A DNA stretch of 64,000 nucleotides. Source: UBA5704 sp036380715 (GTDB lineage: Bacteria; Acidobacteriota; Thermoanaerobaculia; Multivoradales; UBA5704). The notes under the pieces are model-generated. The model made no database searches, was not told the DNA's origin, and worked only from the letters and a program-made list of their open reading frames with translations. The position numbers were made by a program, and so were the translations under genes. The stretch covers positions 1-64,000 of the forward strand of contig DASVEF010000299.1 in NCBI GenBank assembly GCA_036380715.1. Reading direction: 5' to 3'. Numbering within the stretch: position 1 is the first letter of the stretch; every line of letters starts with the position of its first letter. Shown here in pieces: positions 40,789 through 49,288 of the stretch.

Positions 40789-43700
40789 TCAGCGTAGCTC
40801 CCGCGTCAACCACTTCACCACGTACTCGCGCAGCTCCGGCATCTCGGGGAACGGCTCGCCATAGCTCTTCATGGCGCGGAACGGCAGCGGCTCCATCCGC
40901 AGCGCTTCATAGGTATTGCGGTCGGCGTCCTTGTCCCAGCCCTGGCTCTGCAGGAAGACGGTGCGGGTCCATCCGTCGCGGACGGGAGGCAGGCCGGAGG
41001 CCTCGAATTCGAGGGCGATCTCGTCGCCGGGAGCGAGGATGACCGAGCGGTCGTCCGTCTGCGCCAGCAGCTCGCGCACGTCGCCGTAGCGGGTGTAGCG
41101 GCCGGGGAACGGCAGCCACGGCGACTCGCCCGCCACCTTCTCGTACTCGAAGCCGTGAGGACCGTTGGGCGAGTTGCGGACGAGCCGGGAGAAGCCGCGG
41201 TAGCGCAGCTCCGCCTGACGAGGCGCCACGCGGGCGCGGACGACGGGGAGGGCGTCGGATGGCTGGCGGGTCCAGGCGATCCTGTCCCAGCCCAGCCACA
41301 GGGAGGTGACGATGCGCAGACGGCGGGCGCCTGAGGGCAGCGGCGGCGCGTCGACCACCATGGTCTTGGTCTTGCCCGCCGGGAAGCCCATCGAGGGCAT
41401 CAGGACCTCCCAACCCTTCTCCGTTTCCACTTCCAGGCGAGGCGGCAGATAGGGAAAGTCGGGACGCTGGGCCGAGGCTAAGTTCAGGCTCGCGTCGGCG
41501 GGGAAGATCCAGCCGTCGAGATGGAGCCGCACCGGGCCGCCGGGCGCCTCGCCGAGATCGAAGGTGAACGTCCACGCTCGCGCCACTCCCTGGTAGGGGC
41601 TCGGCTCGTAGCCGGAGGCGTAGACGTCGTCGCGGGCGCGGACGCGGTCCGTCACCTCGGCCCCTCCACCGTCCCAGGCGGCAGCGACCGGGCGGAGCCC
41701 TTGCGAGGCGAGCACGCGCACCGGCTGGCGCCGGCCGGGCTCCACCTTGAGGCTGCTCGCCACCTCGACGGCGGCGGGATGGTCCACCACCCAGAGCCGA
41801 ACGGCGTCGAAGAAGGCGGCTTCCCACAGCTCCTCGGTGATTCGAAGGCGATAGGCGCCGCCGGCCGGCCGGGCGCCGTCCACCCGCACCAACTCGTCGG
41901 GATCCGCGCCGGCCCAGACGCCGGGCGCCACCGGCAGGCCGATCGGCGAATTCCACAGCAGGTCGGTGACGAAGTCGAAGCGCTCGCCGGTCCAGGCATA
42001 GAGGAACGGGCAGCTTCCCTTGAGGAGCTGCTCTTCCACCACCCGCTGGTCCACCTGCGGCTGGAGCCGGCTCTGCGGCACGCCGTTCGTCCAGGTCACC
42101 CGCAGGATGTCGGCCTGGCGCAGGCCGCCGAGACCGAAGTGGGTGACGGCGCCGGTGACCTCGCGGAGCTGGTAGGCGCTGCCGGAGCGCACCTCGACGA
42201 CGGCGCCGAGCCCCTGGAGGTTGTTCTTGCCGCTGCCCTGGGTCAGCGCCCGCAGCCGCACGGCGAGCCAACGGTTCTTGTTCCCGCCCGCGTTCTCCAG
42301 CCGGTGGAGACCGGAGGCTCCGGCCGCGACGAGATCGAGGTCGCCGTCGGAGTCGAGGTCGGCGGCGATCAATGTGGCGGCTGACACCGGCGCGCCCTCG
42401 ACCGGCAACGGCTCGAAGACGGGCGCGGCGATGGTGCCCCGCTGGCCGAGCACCACCACGCCGTCCGGACCGGCAGCGGCCAGGTCGAGCCGACCGTCGT
42501 TGTCGGCGTCGAAGGCGAGCACGGAAGTGAGCCGCTTGCTGCCGGGCAGTCCCGGGAGCGGCCAGGGGACGAAGCGGCCGCCCACGTTGTGCCAGAGGCT
42601 GAGCCCGGAGCCGGCGGCGGCGAGGTCCGGCAGGCCGTCGTTGTCCAGATCGGCGCTGGCGACGGCCTCGACGGGTGCGGAAGCCGCGAGCCCGCCGGCG
42701 GCGGTGCGGTCGGCGAACCGGCCCTGACGCTGGTTGTCGATCCAGGCGATCCCCTGCGCGTGGGCCATGACCAGGTCGAGATCGCCGTCGCGGTCGAGAT
42801 CGCTCGCCGCGAGGTCCCGGATCCCGGCGAACGGGAGCCGCGGCAAAGTCTGCGGTCCGACGGGCTCGAGCGGCCCTTGAAGCGCGTTGCGGAAGAGCTC
42901 GATCGCGGGCGTCTCGCCGCCGCCCACGGCAAGGTCGAGATCTCCCTCGATGTCGAAATCGAGCACGGCGGCGGCCGTTCCTCCCGCCTTGGTCAACCCG
43001 GCGCCGGAGGTCGCGTCATCGAAGCCCCCGTCCCCCCTCCCCCGCCAGAAGACGACCCGCTTGGGTCCGAAGCCGATCAGGTCGGTCCGGCCGTCGTTGT
43101 CGAGGTCCGCGGCCAGGAGCCCTTCGATTCCCGCCGCCTCCGGCCCCGCCACGGGCTCGCCGCCGCGCCGCACCTCCAACCGCGGCGCCTCACCGCCTTG
43201 GACCCAGGCGAGGTCCGCCTTGTCGTCGCCGTCGAAGTCGGCGGCGGCCAGGGCGCGGTCGGCGGCCGGCTCGGCCGCGAGCGCGGCGGTCTGGAAGCGC
43301 ACCGGCAATGGATCGCCGAAGGAGGAAGGAGGCGGCTCGGCCGCGAACCGCTCGACGGGAAGGCCCAGGACGCCGGGCAACAGCTCATTCAGGCTCTGCT
43401 GGTAAACGGCGGTGGGCTTCAGGACGTTTTCCAGGCGGATGGCCGGCACACGGGCCGCCGCCACCTCTCCAGATTCCAGTGCGGCGAGCACCGGCGCCAG
43501 GGCAGAGGAAGCCGCCGGAGACGCCGTGCCGGCCAGCTCGCGAACGCGCAGGAAGGCCCGCGTGGCTTCCGCGCGGTCGCCGGCGGCGACGGCCCGCTGA
43601 CCGGCTTGGAGCAGGACGACCAGGTTCTCCGGCCGCAGCCGCGAGAGAGCCTTCAAGGCGTCCGCGAGGGCCGCTTCGGCCTCCGGACCGGAAAGCTGCG

Positions 43701-44127
43701 CCGCCTGGCGGTAGAGCGAGTATTGGACGTCCACGCGATCCGGCGCCGCCTGCACGGCTCGGCGGTAGGCGGCGAGCGCCTCTTCGGGCTTGCCGCTCCA
43801 GTGCAGCACGTCCCCCTGAATCGCCAGCAGGTCGGCCCGGTCCGGCGCCTTGGCGAGCGCCTGCGCGATCCAACTCTGGGCCTCCTCGTTCTTCTGCTGC
43901 CGCAGGGCGGCGATGGCGAGGTTGGCGTAGGCGAGAGGATCGGCCGGCGCCAGCTCCTGGAGCTTGCGGAAGGTTTTGGCGGCCTCGGCGGGCCGCTCGT
44001 TCTCGAGCTGGGCCAGGCCGAGGTTGCGCAGCGTCGCGGCCTGGCTGGAGACCGGCGCGGATGCAGGCTGCGGAGCGGGACCCGGCATCAAGAAAGCGAG
44101 GGCGAGGAGGAGGAGCAGACAGATCAT
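40789..44127 (-). CDS. TPR - FG-GAP - UnbV exported protein
   Basis: About 1112 residues. A signal peptide (ICLLLLLALAFLMPG) is followed by TPR repeats (about 30-230, such as NLGLAQLENERPAEAAKTF), FG-GAP propeller repeats (about 280-640, DFDGDDKADLAWV, DLDNDGRTDLIGF), an UnbV-like region (LQGLGAVVEVRSG, VTHFGLGGL), and a ~420-residue C-terminal region rich in beta strands (GSCPFLYAWTGERFDFVTDL) that I cannot name. The combination is seen in Acidobacteria-type genomes and has no known function. The ATG at 44127 is preceded by TACAAT nine bases upstream and no ribosome site; a start 36 bases further upstream is possible. Confidence 0.85.
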   Translation of the reverse strand: MICLLLLLALAFLMPGPAPQPASAPVSSQAATLRNLGLAQLENERPAEAAKTFRKLQELAPADPLAYANLAIAALRQQKNEEAQSWIAQALAKAPDRADLLAIQGDVLHWSGKPEEALAAYRRAVQAAPDRVDVQYSLYRQAAQLSGPEAEAALADALKALSRLRPENLVVLLQAGQRAVAAGDRAEATRAFLRVRELAGTASPAASSALAPVLAALESGEVAAARVPAIRLENVLKPTAVYQQSLNELLPGVLGLPVERFAAEPPPSSFGDPLPVRFQTAALAAEPAADRALAAADFDGDDKADLAWVQGGEAPRLEVRRGGEPVAGPEAAGIEGLLAADLDNDGRTDLIGFGPKRVVFWRGRGDGGFDDATSGAGLTKAGGTAAAVLDFDIEGDLDLAVGGGETPAIELFRNALQGPLEPVGPQTLPRLPFAGIRDLAASDLDRDGDLDLVMAHAQGIAWIDNQRQGRFADRTAAGGLAASAPVEAVASADLDNDGLPDLAAAGSGLSLWHNVGGRFVPWPLPGLPGSKRLTSVLAFDADNDGRLDLAAAGPDGVVVLGQRGTIAAPVFEPLPVEGAPVSAATLIAADLDSDGDLDLVAAGASGLHRLENAGGNKNRWLAVRLRALTQGSGKNNLQGLGAVVEVRSGSAYQLREVTGAVTHFGLGGLRQADILRVTWTNGVPQSRLQPQVDQRVVEEQLLKGSCPFLYAWTGERFDFVTDLLWNSPIGLPVAPGVWAGADPDELVRVDGARPAGGAYRLRITEELWEAAFFDAVRLWVVDHPAAVEVASSLKVEPGRRQPVRVLASQGLRPVAAAWDGGGAEVTDRVRARDDVYASGYEPSPYQGVARAWTFTFDLGEAPGGPVRLHLDGWIFPADASLNLASAQRPDFPYLPPRLEVETEKGWEVLMPSMGFPAGKTKTMVVDAPPLPSGARRLRIVTSLWLGWDRIAWTRQPSDALPVVRARVAPRQAELRYRGFSRLVRNSPNGPHGFEYEKVAGESPWLPFPGRYTRYGDVRELLAQTDDRSVILAPGDEIALEFEASGLPPVRDGWTRTVFLQSQGWDKDADRNTYEALRMEPLPFRAMKSYGEPFPEMPELREYVVKWLTRELR

Positions 44128-44456
44128 GCGAACCGCATTGTATCGTCCGCGCGGGCCCCTCACCTCCCCGGCCCTCCTCTCCCCGAGGGTCTGTGAATAT
44201 ATCGAGGGTCACTGCTGTCCAAGAACGGTCTGCCAGGCTGATGAGAAGCCAGTCGCGAGGCGGGTTTCTGTGGTCCAGAGCGGCACTTTGGCGGTCCAGG
44301 TCTGGGGGGTCATGAAGGGAGCTGTCCAAGAGACCCAGCAAGGAGAGGCTGAGCTGTTCAGGAGGTGGCAGCCGGGGCGGAGTATCAAAGGACTTGTTCA
44401 ACTACTCATTCAGATCGCGGTAGGTAAACAGGTTCCAGACGCAGGAGCGAGGCTAG
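44128..44456. other. Intergenic region without supported gene
   Basis: About 330 bp with lower GC than the surroundings. An open minus-strand frame starting at 44401 runs into the coding region of the TPR/FG-GAP gene in another frame and has no domain, so it is not called. I see no RNA gene or clear repeat here. Confidence 0.4.
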
Positions 44457-44771
44457 GTGGAGGGCCTTGAAGAACAGCTCGATCGGGGCCTAGCAGGTGT
44501 CAGCCTCCGCCTCGTCGAGCGGCTCAAGGAGCGCTTCGACCCACTCCGCGCGCCACTCCTGCGGGTCGTCTTCAACCTCGACCGCCGGGTCGACCTGCCG
44601 GCGATGGAGGGGCTCTCGGTCCGGCTCCGGCCGACGCCGATCACCCACACGCAGCTCGACTTGAGCGTCAACGTCCTCGAAGAGGGAGGCCGCCTCGGGC
44701 GGAGACGGCGGGCCGCCCGGCTACGCCCCGGAGCCGGTGGCGGTCGGCGAGGGGGGAGTGATTGCAAATAA
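44457..44771 (+). pseudogene. Probable scar of an NRPS condensation domain
   Basis: The plus strand reads LVERLKERFDPLRAPLLRVV, FNLDRRVDLPAMEGLSVRL and THTQLDLSVNVLEEGGRL, with the order and spacing of the C-terminal part of an NRPS condensation domain (SPLFQVxFNLQ, LPGL, FDLxLxxxE). Only ~75 residues are alike. The rest of the ~430-residue domain, including HHxxxDG, is missing, and after about 44690 the frame is low-complexity Arg/Gly. With the A-PCP-AONS gene 6 kb away it suggests a decayed NRPS locus. The family match is by eye. Confidence 0.5.
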
Positions 44772-44834
44772 ATAAAATGGTATACCCAAAGGAAAAAGGG
44801 GTCGTCACCGGCTCTCGCTTCCTGGACAAGAGGA

Positions 44835-44840
44835 TAAACT
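44835..44840 (+). promoter_or_regulatory. TANNNT box before pabA
   Basis: TAAACT lies 7 nt before ATG 44848, again without a ribosome-binding site. An AT-rich stretch (44762-44786, with TATACC) upstream may hold further promoter elements. Confidence 0.4.
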
Positions 44841-44847
44841 CCGCACC

Positions 44848-45426
44848 ATGCGCGTCCTCGTTCTGGAGAATCGGGACGCCTTCACCCCGGATCTGGTGAA
44901 GGCTCTGGAGGCGCTCGACGCGGAGTGCCTGGTCCACCGCGCGGGCAATCTCGACCTGGAAGCCGTCCAGGCGCTCAGGCCGAAGCGGATACTGCTCTCG
45001 CCCGGATCGCTCGGGCCGAAGAAGATCAAGGTCTGTGGAGAGGTGGTCGAGAAGCTGGCGGGAGAGATCCCGATCCTCGGCATCTGCCAGGGCGTGCAGG
45101 TGATCGCCTCGGTCGCGGGAGCGCGCATCCTGTCCACAAAGAAGAAGGTGGAGGGCAAGACCTCGATGGTCCGCCACGACGGCAAGGGGCTCTATCGGGC
45201 TCTGCCGAACCCGTTCACGGCGGCCTGCTCTCCCCTCGTGGTGATCGATCCCACCCACGAGCCCCACTTCGTCGAGCTCAGCGCCTGGAACGAGGACGGC
45301 GCGGTCCTGGGGCTCCGCATCGGAGGGCTCGGCGTCGAGGGGGTGCAGCTCCACCCGGAGGCGTTCCTCACCGAATCGGGGACCGATCTGCTGTTCAACT
45401 TCCTCTACCGCTCCCAGACCTGGTAG
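44848..45426 (+). CDS. pabA: Aminodeoxychorismate/anthranilate synthase glutaminase subunit
   Basis: A 192-residue class I glutamine amidotransferase. The nucleophile elbow is GICQGVQ (Cys80) and the His-Glu pair lies in QLHPEAFLTESG. The first loop reads SPGSLGP instead of the usual SPGPGxP, and GICQGVQ differs from GICLGHQ, so this is a divergent member. It supplies ammonia to PabB for 4-amino-4-deoxychorismate, a folate precursor. It is followed by pabB after three bases and by pabC, which argues for folate rather than tryptophan synthesis. Confidence 0.9.
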   Translation: MRVLVLENRDAFTPDLVKALEALDAECLVHRAGNLDLEAVQALRPKRILLSPGSLGPKKIKVCGEVVEKLAGEIPILGICQGVQVIASVAGARILSTKKKVEGKTSMVRHDGKGLYRALPNPFTAACSPLVVIDPTHEPHFVELSAWNEDGAVLGLRIGGLGVEGVQLHPEAFLTESGTDLLFNFLYRSQTW

Positions 45427-45429
45427 GCC

Positions 45430-46899
45430 ATGTGGTCCGACCGGTTGCCCGAAACGAGGCGGCGCCGGCTCATGGAGCGGTTGCGGGGGGTCCTCCCCGC
45501 TCCCCTCCCTCACTCTCGCGGCGCCACGACCCCGCTCCGGAGCCCCGGCGCACCCGCCCGGCCGGAGCAGGTCGCCGAGGAGCTGCGCCACCTCCCCGGC
45601 TTCGCCTGGCTCGACGGCGGCGGGGAGAGGGATCACCGGTTTTTCGTTCAGCCGTTGGCTGTGCTGACCGCGCGCAAGGGACGGGCGGCCGTCGTAGGGC
45701 CGGCCGGCCGGATTACGTTCTCGGCGGGAGGGTTCGGCCTGCTGGAGGCAGCCTTCGCCGCCTGGGGCGGTCCGGCCAAGGCTTTTCTGACCGGTTATCT
45801 CGGCTATGAGCTGTGCGCCGAGCTCGAACGCTTCGCTCCGGTCTCCCCCGCCGATCTGGAGGACGATCTGAAGACGCCCGACCTCCACCTGGCGCTCTAC
45901 GTCTCGTGCCTGCGCTGGGACGGCCGGAGTTGGACCCTGGAGAGCACCGACGCCTGGCCGGGGATGGGCGATCCGGTCCGCGAGGCCGAGCGCGTGCTCG
46001 CCGCCGCCCGGAGGCGCGAGATCCCGGCTCCCCCAGAGAGTCGCCTGACCTCGGGACCGGTGGTCAGCCGGCCCTCGCGCCCCGGCTTCGAGGCGGGCGT
46101 CGAGCGGATCGTGGAGCGCATCCGCACCGGCGAGGTCTATCAGGTGAACCTCTGCCGCCGGCTGGAAGCCCCGCTCTCTCCGGAGGATGTCTGGCCTCTC
46201 TATCAGAGGCTGCGCGCCGCGAGCCCCGCCACCCATGGCGCGTTCCTGGACCTCGGGCGCAGTGATTCTCATCGGGCCCTGCTCTCCGTCAGCCCGGAGC
46301 TGTTCCTTTCGGTCCGCGATGGAGTGGTCGAGACCCGCCCAATCAAGGGGACCCGGCCGCGCGGAGCCACGCCGCGCGAGGATCGGGCCCTGGCCCGCGA
46401 GCTCCAGGAGAGCGTCAAGGACCAGGCGGAGCTGACCATGATCGTCGACGTGGCGCGCAACGATCTGGGGAGGGTCTGCGAGACCGGCACCGTGGAGGTG
46501 GTCCGCCACGCCGAGCTGGTGACGCTGCCGACCCTGCACCACACGGTCTCCACGATCCGCGGCAAGCTGCGCGCGGACGAGAGCCTGGTCGCGCTCTTGC
46601 GCGCCGCCTTTCCGCCGGCCTCGATCACCGGCGCGCCGAAGATCCAGGCGATCGTGGTGGCCGCGGCCGAGGAGGAACGCCGGCGCGGTCCGGCCATGGG
46701 GGCCGTGGGCTGGCTCTCGCTCGGCGGCGACCTGGAGCTGTCGGTGGCGATCCGCACGGCGGTCGCGGCCCGCGGGCGAGTCACCTACCACGCCGGCTGC
46801 GGCATCGTCGTCGATTCCGATCCGGAGCTCGAATTTGCTGAAAGCACGGTCAAGGCGCGGGCCTTTCTCTCCGCCCTCGGCGTCCCGGAGGTGACGTGA
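45430..46899 (+). CDS. pabB: Aminodeoxychorismate synthase component I
   Basis: A 489-residue chorismate-using enzyme. The conserved C-terminal half shows GEVYQVNLCRRL, SPELFLSVRDGVVETRPIKG, DQAELTMIVDVARNDLGRVC and PPASITGAPKIQA, with the PIKG motif that forms the covalent lysine contact in PabB-type rather than TrpE-type enzymes. With PabA it turns chorismate and glutamine into aminodeoxychorismate. Its stop codon overlaps the GTG start of pabC by four bases (GTGA). Confidence 0.94.
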   Translation: MWSDRLPETRRRRLMERLRGVLPAPLPHSRGATTPLRSPGAPARPEQVAEELRHLPGFAWLDGGGERDHRFFVQPLAVLTARKGRAAVVGPAGRITFSAGGFGLLEAAFAAWGGPAKAFLTGYLGYELCAELERFAPVSPADLEDDLKTPDLHLALYVSCLRWDGRSWTLESTDAWPGMGDPVREAERVLAAARRREIPAPPESRLTSGPVVSRPSRPGFEAGVERIVERIRTGEVYQVNLCRRLEAPLSPEDVWPLYQRLRAASPATHGAFLDLGRSDSHRALLSVSPELFLSVRDGVVETRPIKGTRPRGATPREDRALARELQESVKDQAELTMIVDVARNDLGRVCETGTVEVVRHAELVTLPTLHHTVSTIRGKLRADESLVALLRAAFPPASITGAPKIQAIVVAAAEEERRRGPAMGAVGWLSLGGDLELSVAIRTAVAARGRVTYHAGCGIVVDSDPELEFAESTVKARAFLSALGVPEVT

Positions 46900-47627
46900 T
46901 CCTCGCTTGGTGGAACGGCCTCACTCTGCCGGATAACATTGTCCGGATCGATCCCGACGACGCCGGCTTCCTCTACGGCGACGGCCTGTTCGAGACCCTG
47001 CGCGTCGACCACGGCCAGGCCCTGGACGTCGAAGCCCACCTGGACCGCCTCTTCGCCGGCTTCCCCCGGATCGGGATCGACATCCCCGAGGACCGGGAGA
47101 TGCTGGAGCGCGGCATCGCCGCGGTCGCCGAGCAGGCCCCCCGTCCGGTGTCACGCTTGCGGATTACGGTCACCCACGGCGCCGGCGCCGAGCCCACTCG
47201 GCTGATCCGGGCGGTCCCCTATTCACCCCCCGGCGAAGGGATGTACCGGAACGGCGTGCCGGTGATCCTCCTTCCCGACTTCCGGGTCGATTCGCAGAGT
47301 CCCCTCGCCGGGCTCAAGAGCCTCTGCTATCAGATGAATCGCCTGGCACTCCTCCGTGCGGAGGCTGCGGGGGCTTTCGATGCCCTGCTGCTCAACGAGC
47401 GCGGGCTCCTGGCAGGTGGATCGAGGAGCAATGTAATCCTGACCCTCCCCGACGGCGTCTTCACCCCTCCGTTGGCGGATGGCTGCCTTCCGGGGACCGT
47501 GCGGCGGCGCCTCTTAGAAAAGGGAAAGGTTGTTGAGCGGTCGCTGACGCCCGAGGATCTGGAGAACGCGAGGGAGGTTTTTTTAACGAACAGTCTGATC
47601 GGGGTGCTGCGGGCCCTCACCCCCTGA
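46896..47627 (+). CDS. pabC: Aminodeoxychorismate lyase
   Basis: A 243-residue PLP enzyme of fold type IV. Visible are FLYGDGLFETLRV near the N-terminus, the PLP-lysine segment LAGLKSLCYQMNRLAL, NERGLLAGGSRSNVIL, and LPGTVRRRLLE with the phosphate-cup residues. It splits aminodeoxychorismate into p-aminobenzoate and pyruvate. It completes a pabA-pabB-pabC operon. The last residues (RALTP) and the stop codon are encoded by a REP-like element. Confidence 0.93.
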   Translation: MILAWWNGLTLPDNIVRIDPDDAGFLYGDGLFETLRVDHGQALDVEAHLDRLFAGFPRIGIDIPEDREMLERGIAAVAEQAPRPVSRLRITVTHGAGAEPTRLIRAVPYSPPGEGMYRNGVPVILLPDFRVDSQSPLAGLKSLCYQMNRLALLRAEAAGAFDALLLNERGLLAGGSRSNVILTLPDGVFTPPLADGCLPGTVRRRLLEKGKVVERSLTPEDLENAREVFLTNSLIGVLRALTP

Positions 47628-47656
47628 CCCCCTCTCCCGTCACCGGGAGAGGGGGA
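47612..47656. repeat. REP-like element at the end of pabC
   Basis: GCCCTCACCCCCTGACCCCC then TCTCCC, a 4-base loop and GGGAGAGGGGGAAT. The TGA stop of pabC lies inside the left arm. The hairpin is placed where it could also end transcription between pabC and the convergent M48 gene. Confidence 0.8.
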
Positions 47657-47674
47657 ATCTGGTTAGCCAGGCGG

Positions 47675-49141
47675 TTACGACGGCAGCTCGCCGACCACCC
47701 GCTTGACCTCGGTCCCGGCGGGGAACCGGGTGTTCGTGTTCGCGTGGTTGATGATGGCGAGCGTCTCGAGGTCGACGTCCGACGGGTAGCGGCGGGCGAA
47801 CTCCTCCAGCGTCATGGCGCTGGGCAGCGACACGATGTCGATCCGCTGCGGCTGGACGTCGAGGAGCCTGCGGTCTCTCACCCGCTCGAAGCTGGCGAGC
47901 GAGGAGGAGAGGAGGTCGTCGTAGCCGTTCCAGCGGTTGGCCATCGTGTAGCCGAGCACCTGGTAGACGCGGTTGTTGTCCTCCACGAAGGCCGCGACGC
48001 CCTGGAGGTCGCCGGCCTGGCCGCGCTGCACGCCGAAGACCCGGGCGACGGCCGGCAGGCCACCGAGGTCCGCCCGCAGCGCCTGCCCCTGCACGATGCC
48101 CTGCTGCGAGAAGAACTCGCGGGCCGCTTCCTCCGGCGAGGTGCGGCCGGAGAGGGTCAGCACCACCACCGCGTCCTCCCGCGGGCTGATGGCGCCCACC
48201 GCCTGCTTCTGGTTGCTCGTCTTCCAGCCCCGCGGGAAGGTGATCTGGAACCCGAGGTCAGGCTGGATGAACGTGTTGCCCCGGAAGTATCCCTCGCGCG
48301 GGTTCTGCCCAAAGACGACGTTGTCGATCTGCTGCAGGAAGCGCTCGCGGCCCACCGTGGCCTGCGAGAAGTTCTGGTTGAGTCCGGCCACCTGCGACTC
48401 GATCCGCTGGATGCGGTTCTCGGGCGCGGGGTGCGTCGACAGCCAGTTGGGGATCCGGGCGCCCTTCATTTCCCGCTGGCTCACCCGGGCCAGGGTCTCG
48501 AACACCCCGCTCATCTCGCGCGGGTCGTAGTTCTCCCGCACCATGTAGCGCAGGCCCAGGTCGTCGGCCTCGCGCTCGTCGTCGCGGCCGTACTTGAGGA
48601 ACATGAGCTGGAGACCGGTGTTCGCGATGTCGCCGTAGTTGGCCAGCTCGGGCTTGAGGATCATGCCGGCGATCAGGCCGATCTGCGCGAGCTGCGCCTT
48701 GCTCATCTGCTCGACGCTGTGGCGTCCGGTCACGTGGCCGATCTCGTGCCCCAGGACCGAGACCAGCTCGGCCTCCGAGCTCATGTGCGAGAGCAGCCCG
48801 CGGGTCACGTAGATGAAGCCTCCGGGCAGGGCGAAGGCGTTGACCACCGGGTCGTCCACCACCCGGAACGTCCAGGGCAGATTCGGCCGCTCCGACTCCG
48901 CGGCCAGCCTCTTGCCGAGGCGTTCGACGTAGGCCTGCAGATCCTGATCAGGATAGAGGCCCAACTGCTGCACCACCTGCTGGTCGGCTTCGCGGCCCAT
49001 CGCGATCTCTTGCTCTTCACCGATGAAGGCAATCTGCTTCTTTCCCGTCGCCGGGTTGGTCGAGCAGCTGGACAGGATGAGCGCACAGGCCACCAGTGCG
49101 GTGAGTCTCTCTCTCCAATGCTGTGTATTCCACCGAACCAT
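47675..49141 (-). CDS. M48-family metalloprotease lipoprotein
   Basis: A 488-residue periplasmic lipoprotein: signal LTALVACALILSSCS with lipobox cysteine. The zinc site is HEIGHVTGRHS (about residues 135-145), and the third ligand Glu lies in DEREADDLGLRYM. The ~150 C-terminal residues form an extra domain ending in a LysM-like segment (IINHANTNTRFPAGTEVKRV) that may touch the cell wall. It resembles BepA/LoiP-type proteases that act on outer-membrane proteins. ATG 49141 is chosen because AAGGAG is placed 7 bases upstream. Confidence 0.92.
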   Translation of the reverse strand: MVRWNTQHWRERLTALVACALILSSCSTNPATGKKQIAFIGEEQEIAMGREADQQVVQQLGLYPDQDLQAYVERLGKRLAAESERPNLPWTFRVVDDPVVNAFALPGGFIYVTRGLLSHMSSEAELVSVLGHEIGHVTGRHSVEQMSKAQLAQIGLIAGMILKPELANYGDIANTGLQLMFLKYGRDDEREADDLGLRYMVRENYDPREMSGVFETLARVSQREMKGARIPNWLSTHPAPENRIQRIESQVAGLNQNFSQATVGRERFLQQIDNVVFGQNPREGYFRGNTFIQPDLGFQITFPRGWKTSNQKQAVGAISPREDAVVVLTLSGRTSPEEAAREFFSQQGIVQGQALRADLGGLPAVARVFGVQRGQAGDLQGVAAFVEDNNRVYQVLGYTMANRWNGYDDLLSSSLASFERVRDRRLLDVQPQRIDIVSLPSAMTLEEFARRYPSDVDLETLAIINHANTNTRFPAGTEVKRVVGELPS

Positions 49142-49288
49142 GGCTCGTCTCCTTGTGAGTCTGCGGCGGGGACCGCGGGCGATCCGTGCCGACACAGAAG
49201 GTGGTTGCAAGGACGATGCCCTCTTTTCAGCCGCGGCGCGGCGATTGCATAGGCGCTGGCGCGGATAGACGGGAGGAAGGAGCAGCTC

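Noticed and set aside
43385..44401. 338-codon minus-strand frame starting at 44401
   Set aside because: Most of it is another frame of the TPR/FG-GAP gene; the unique first 75 codons have no ribosome site or recognisable domain.
44848..47627. Tryptophan operon (trpE/trpG)
   Set aside because: PIKG in the large subunit and an adjoining pabC-type PLP lyase point to folate synthesis, and no other trp gene is near.
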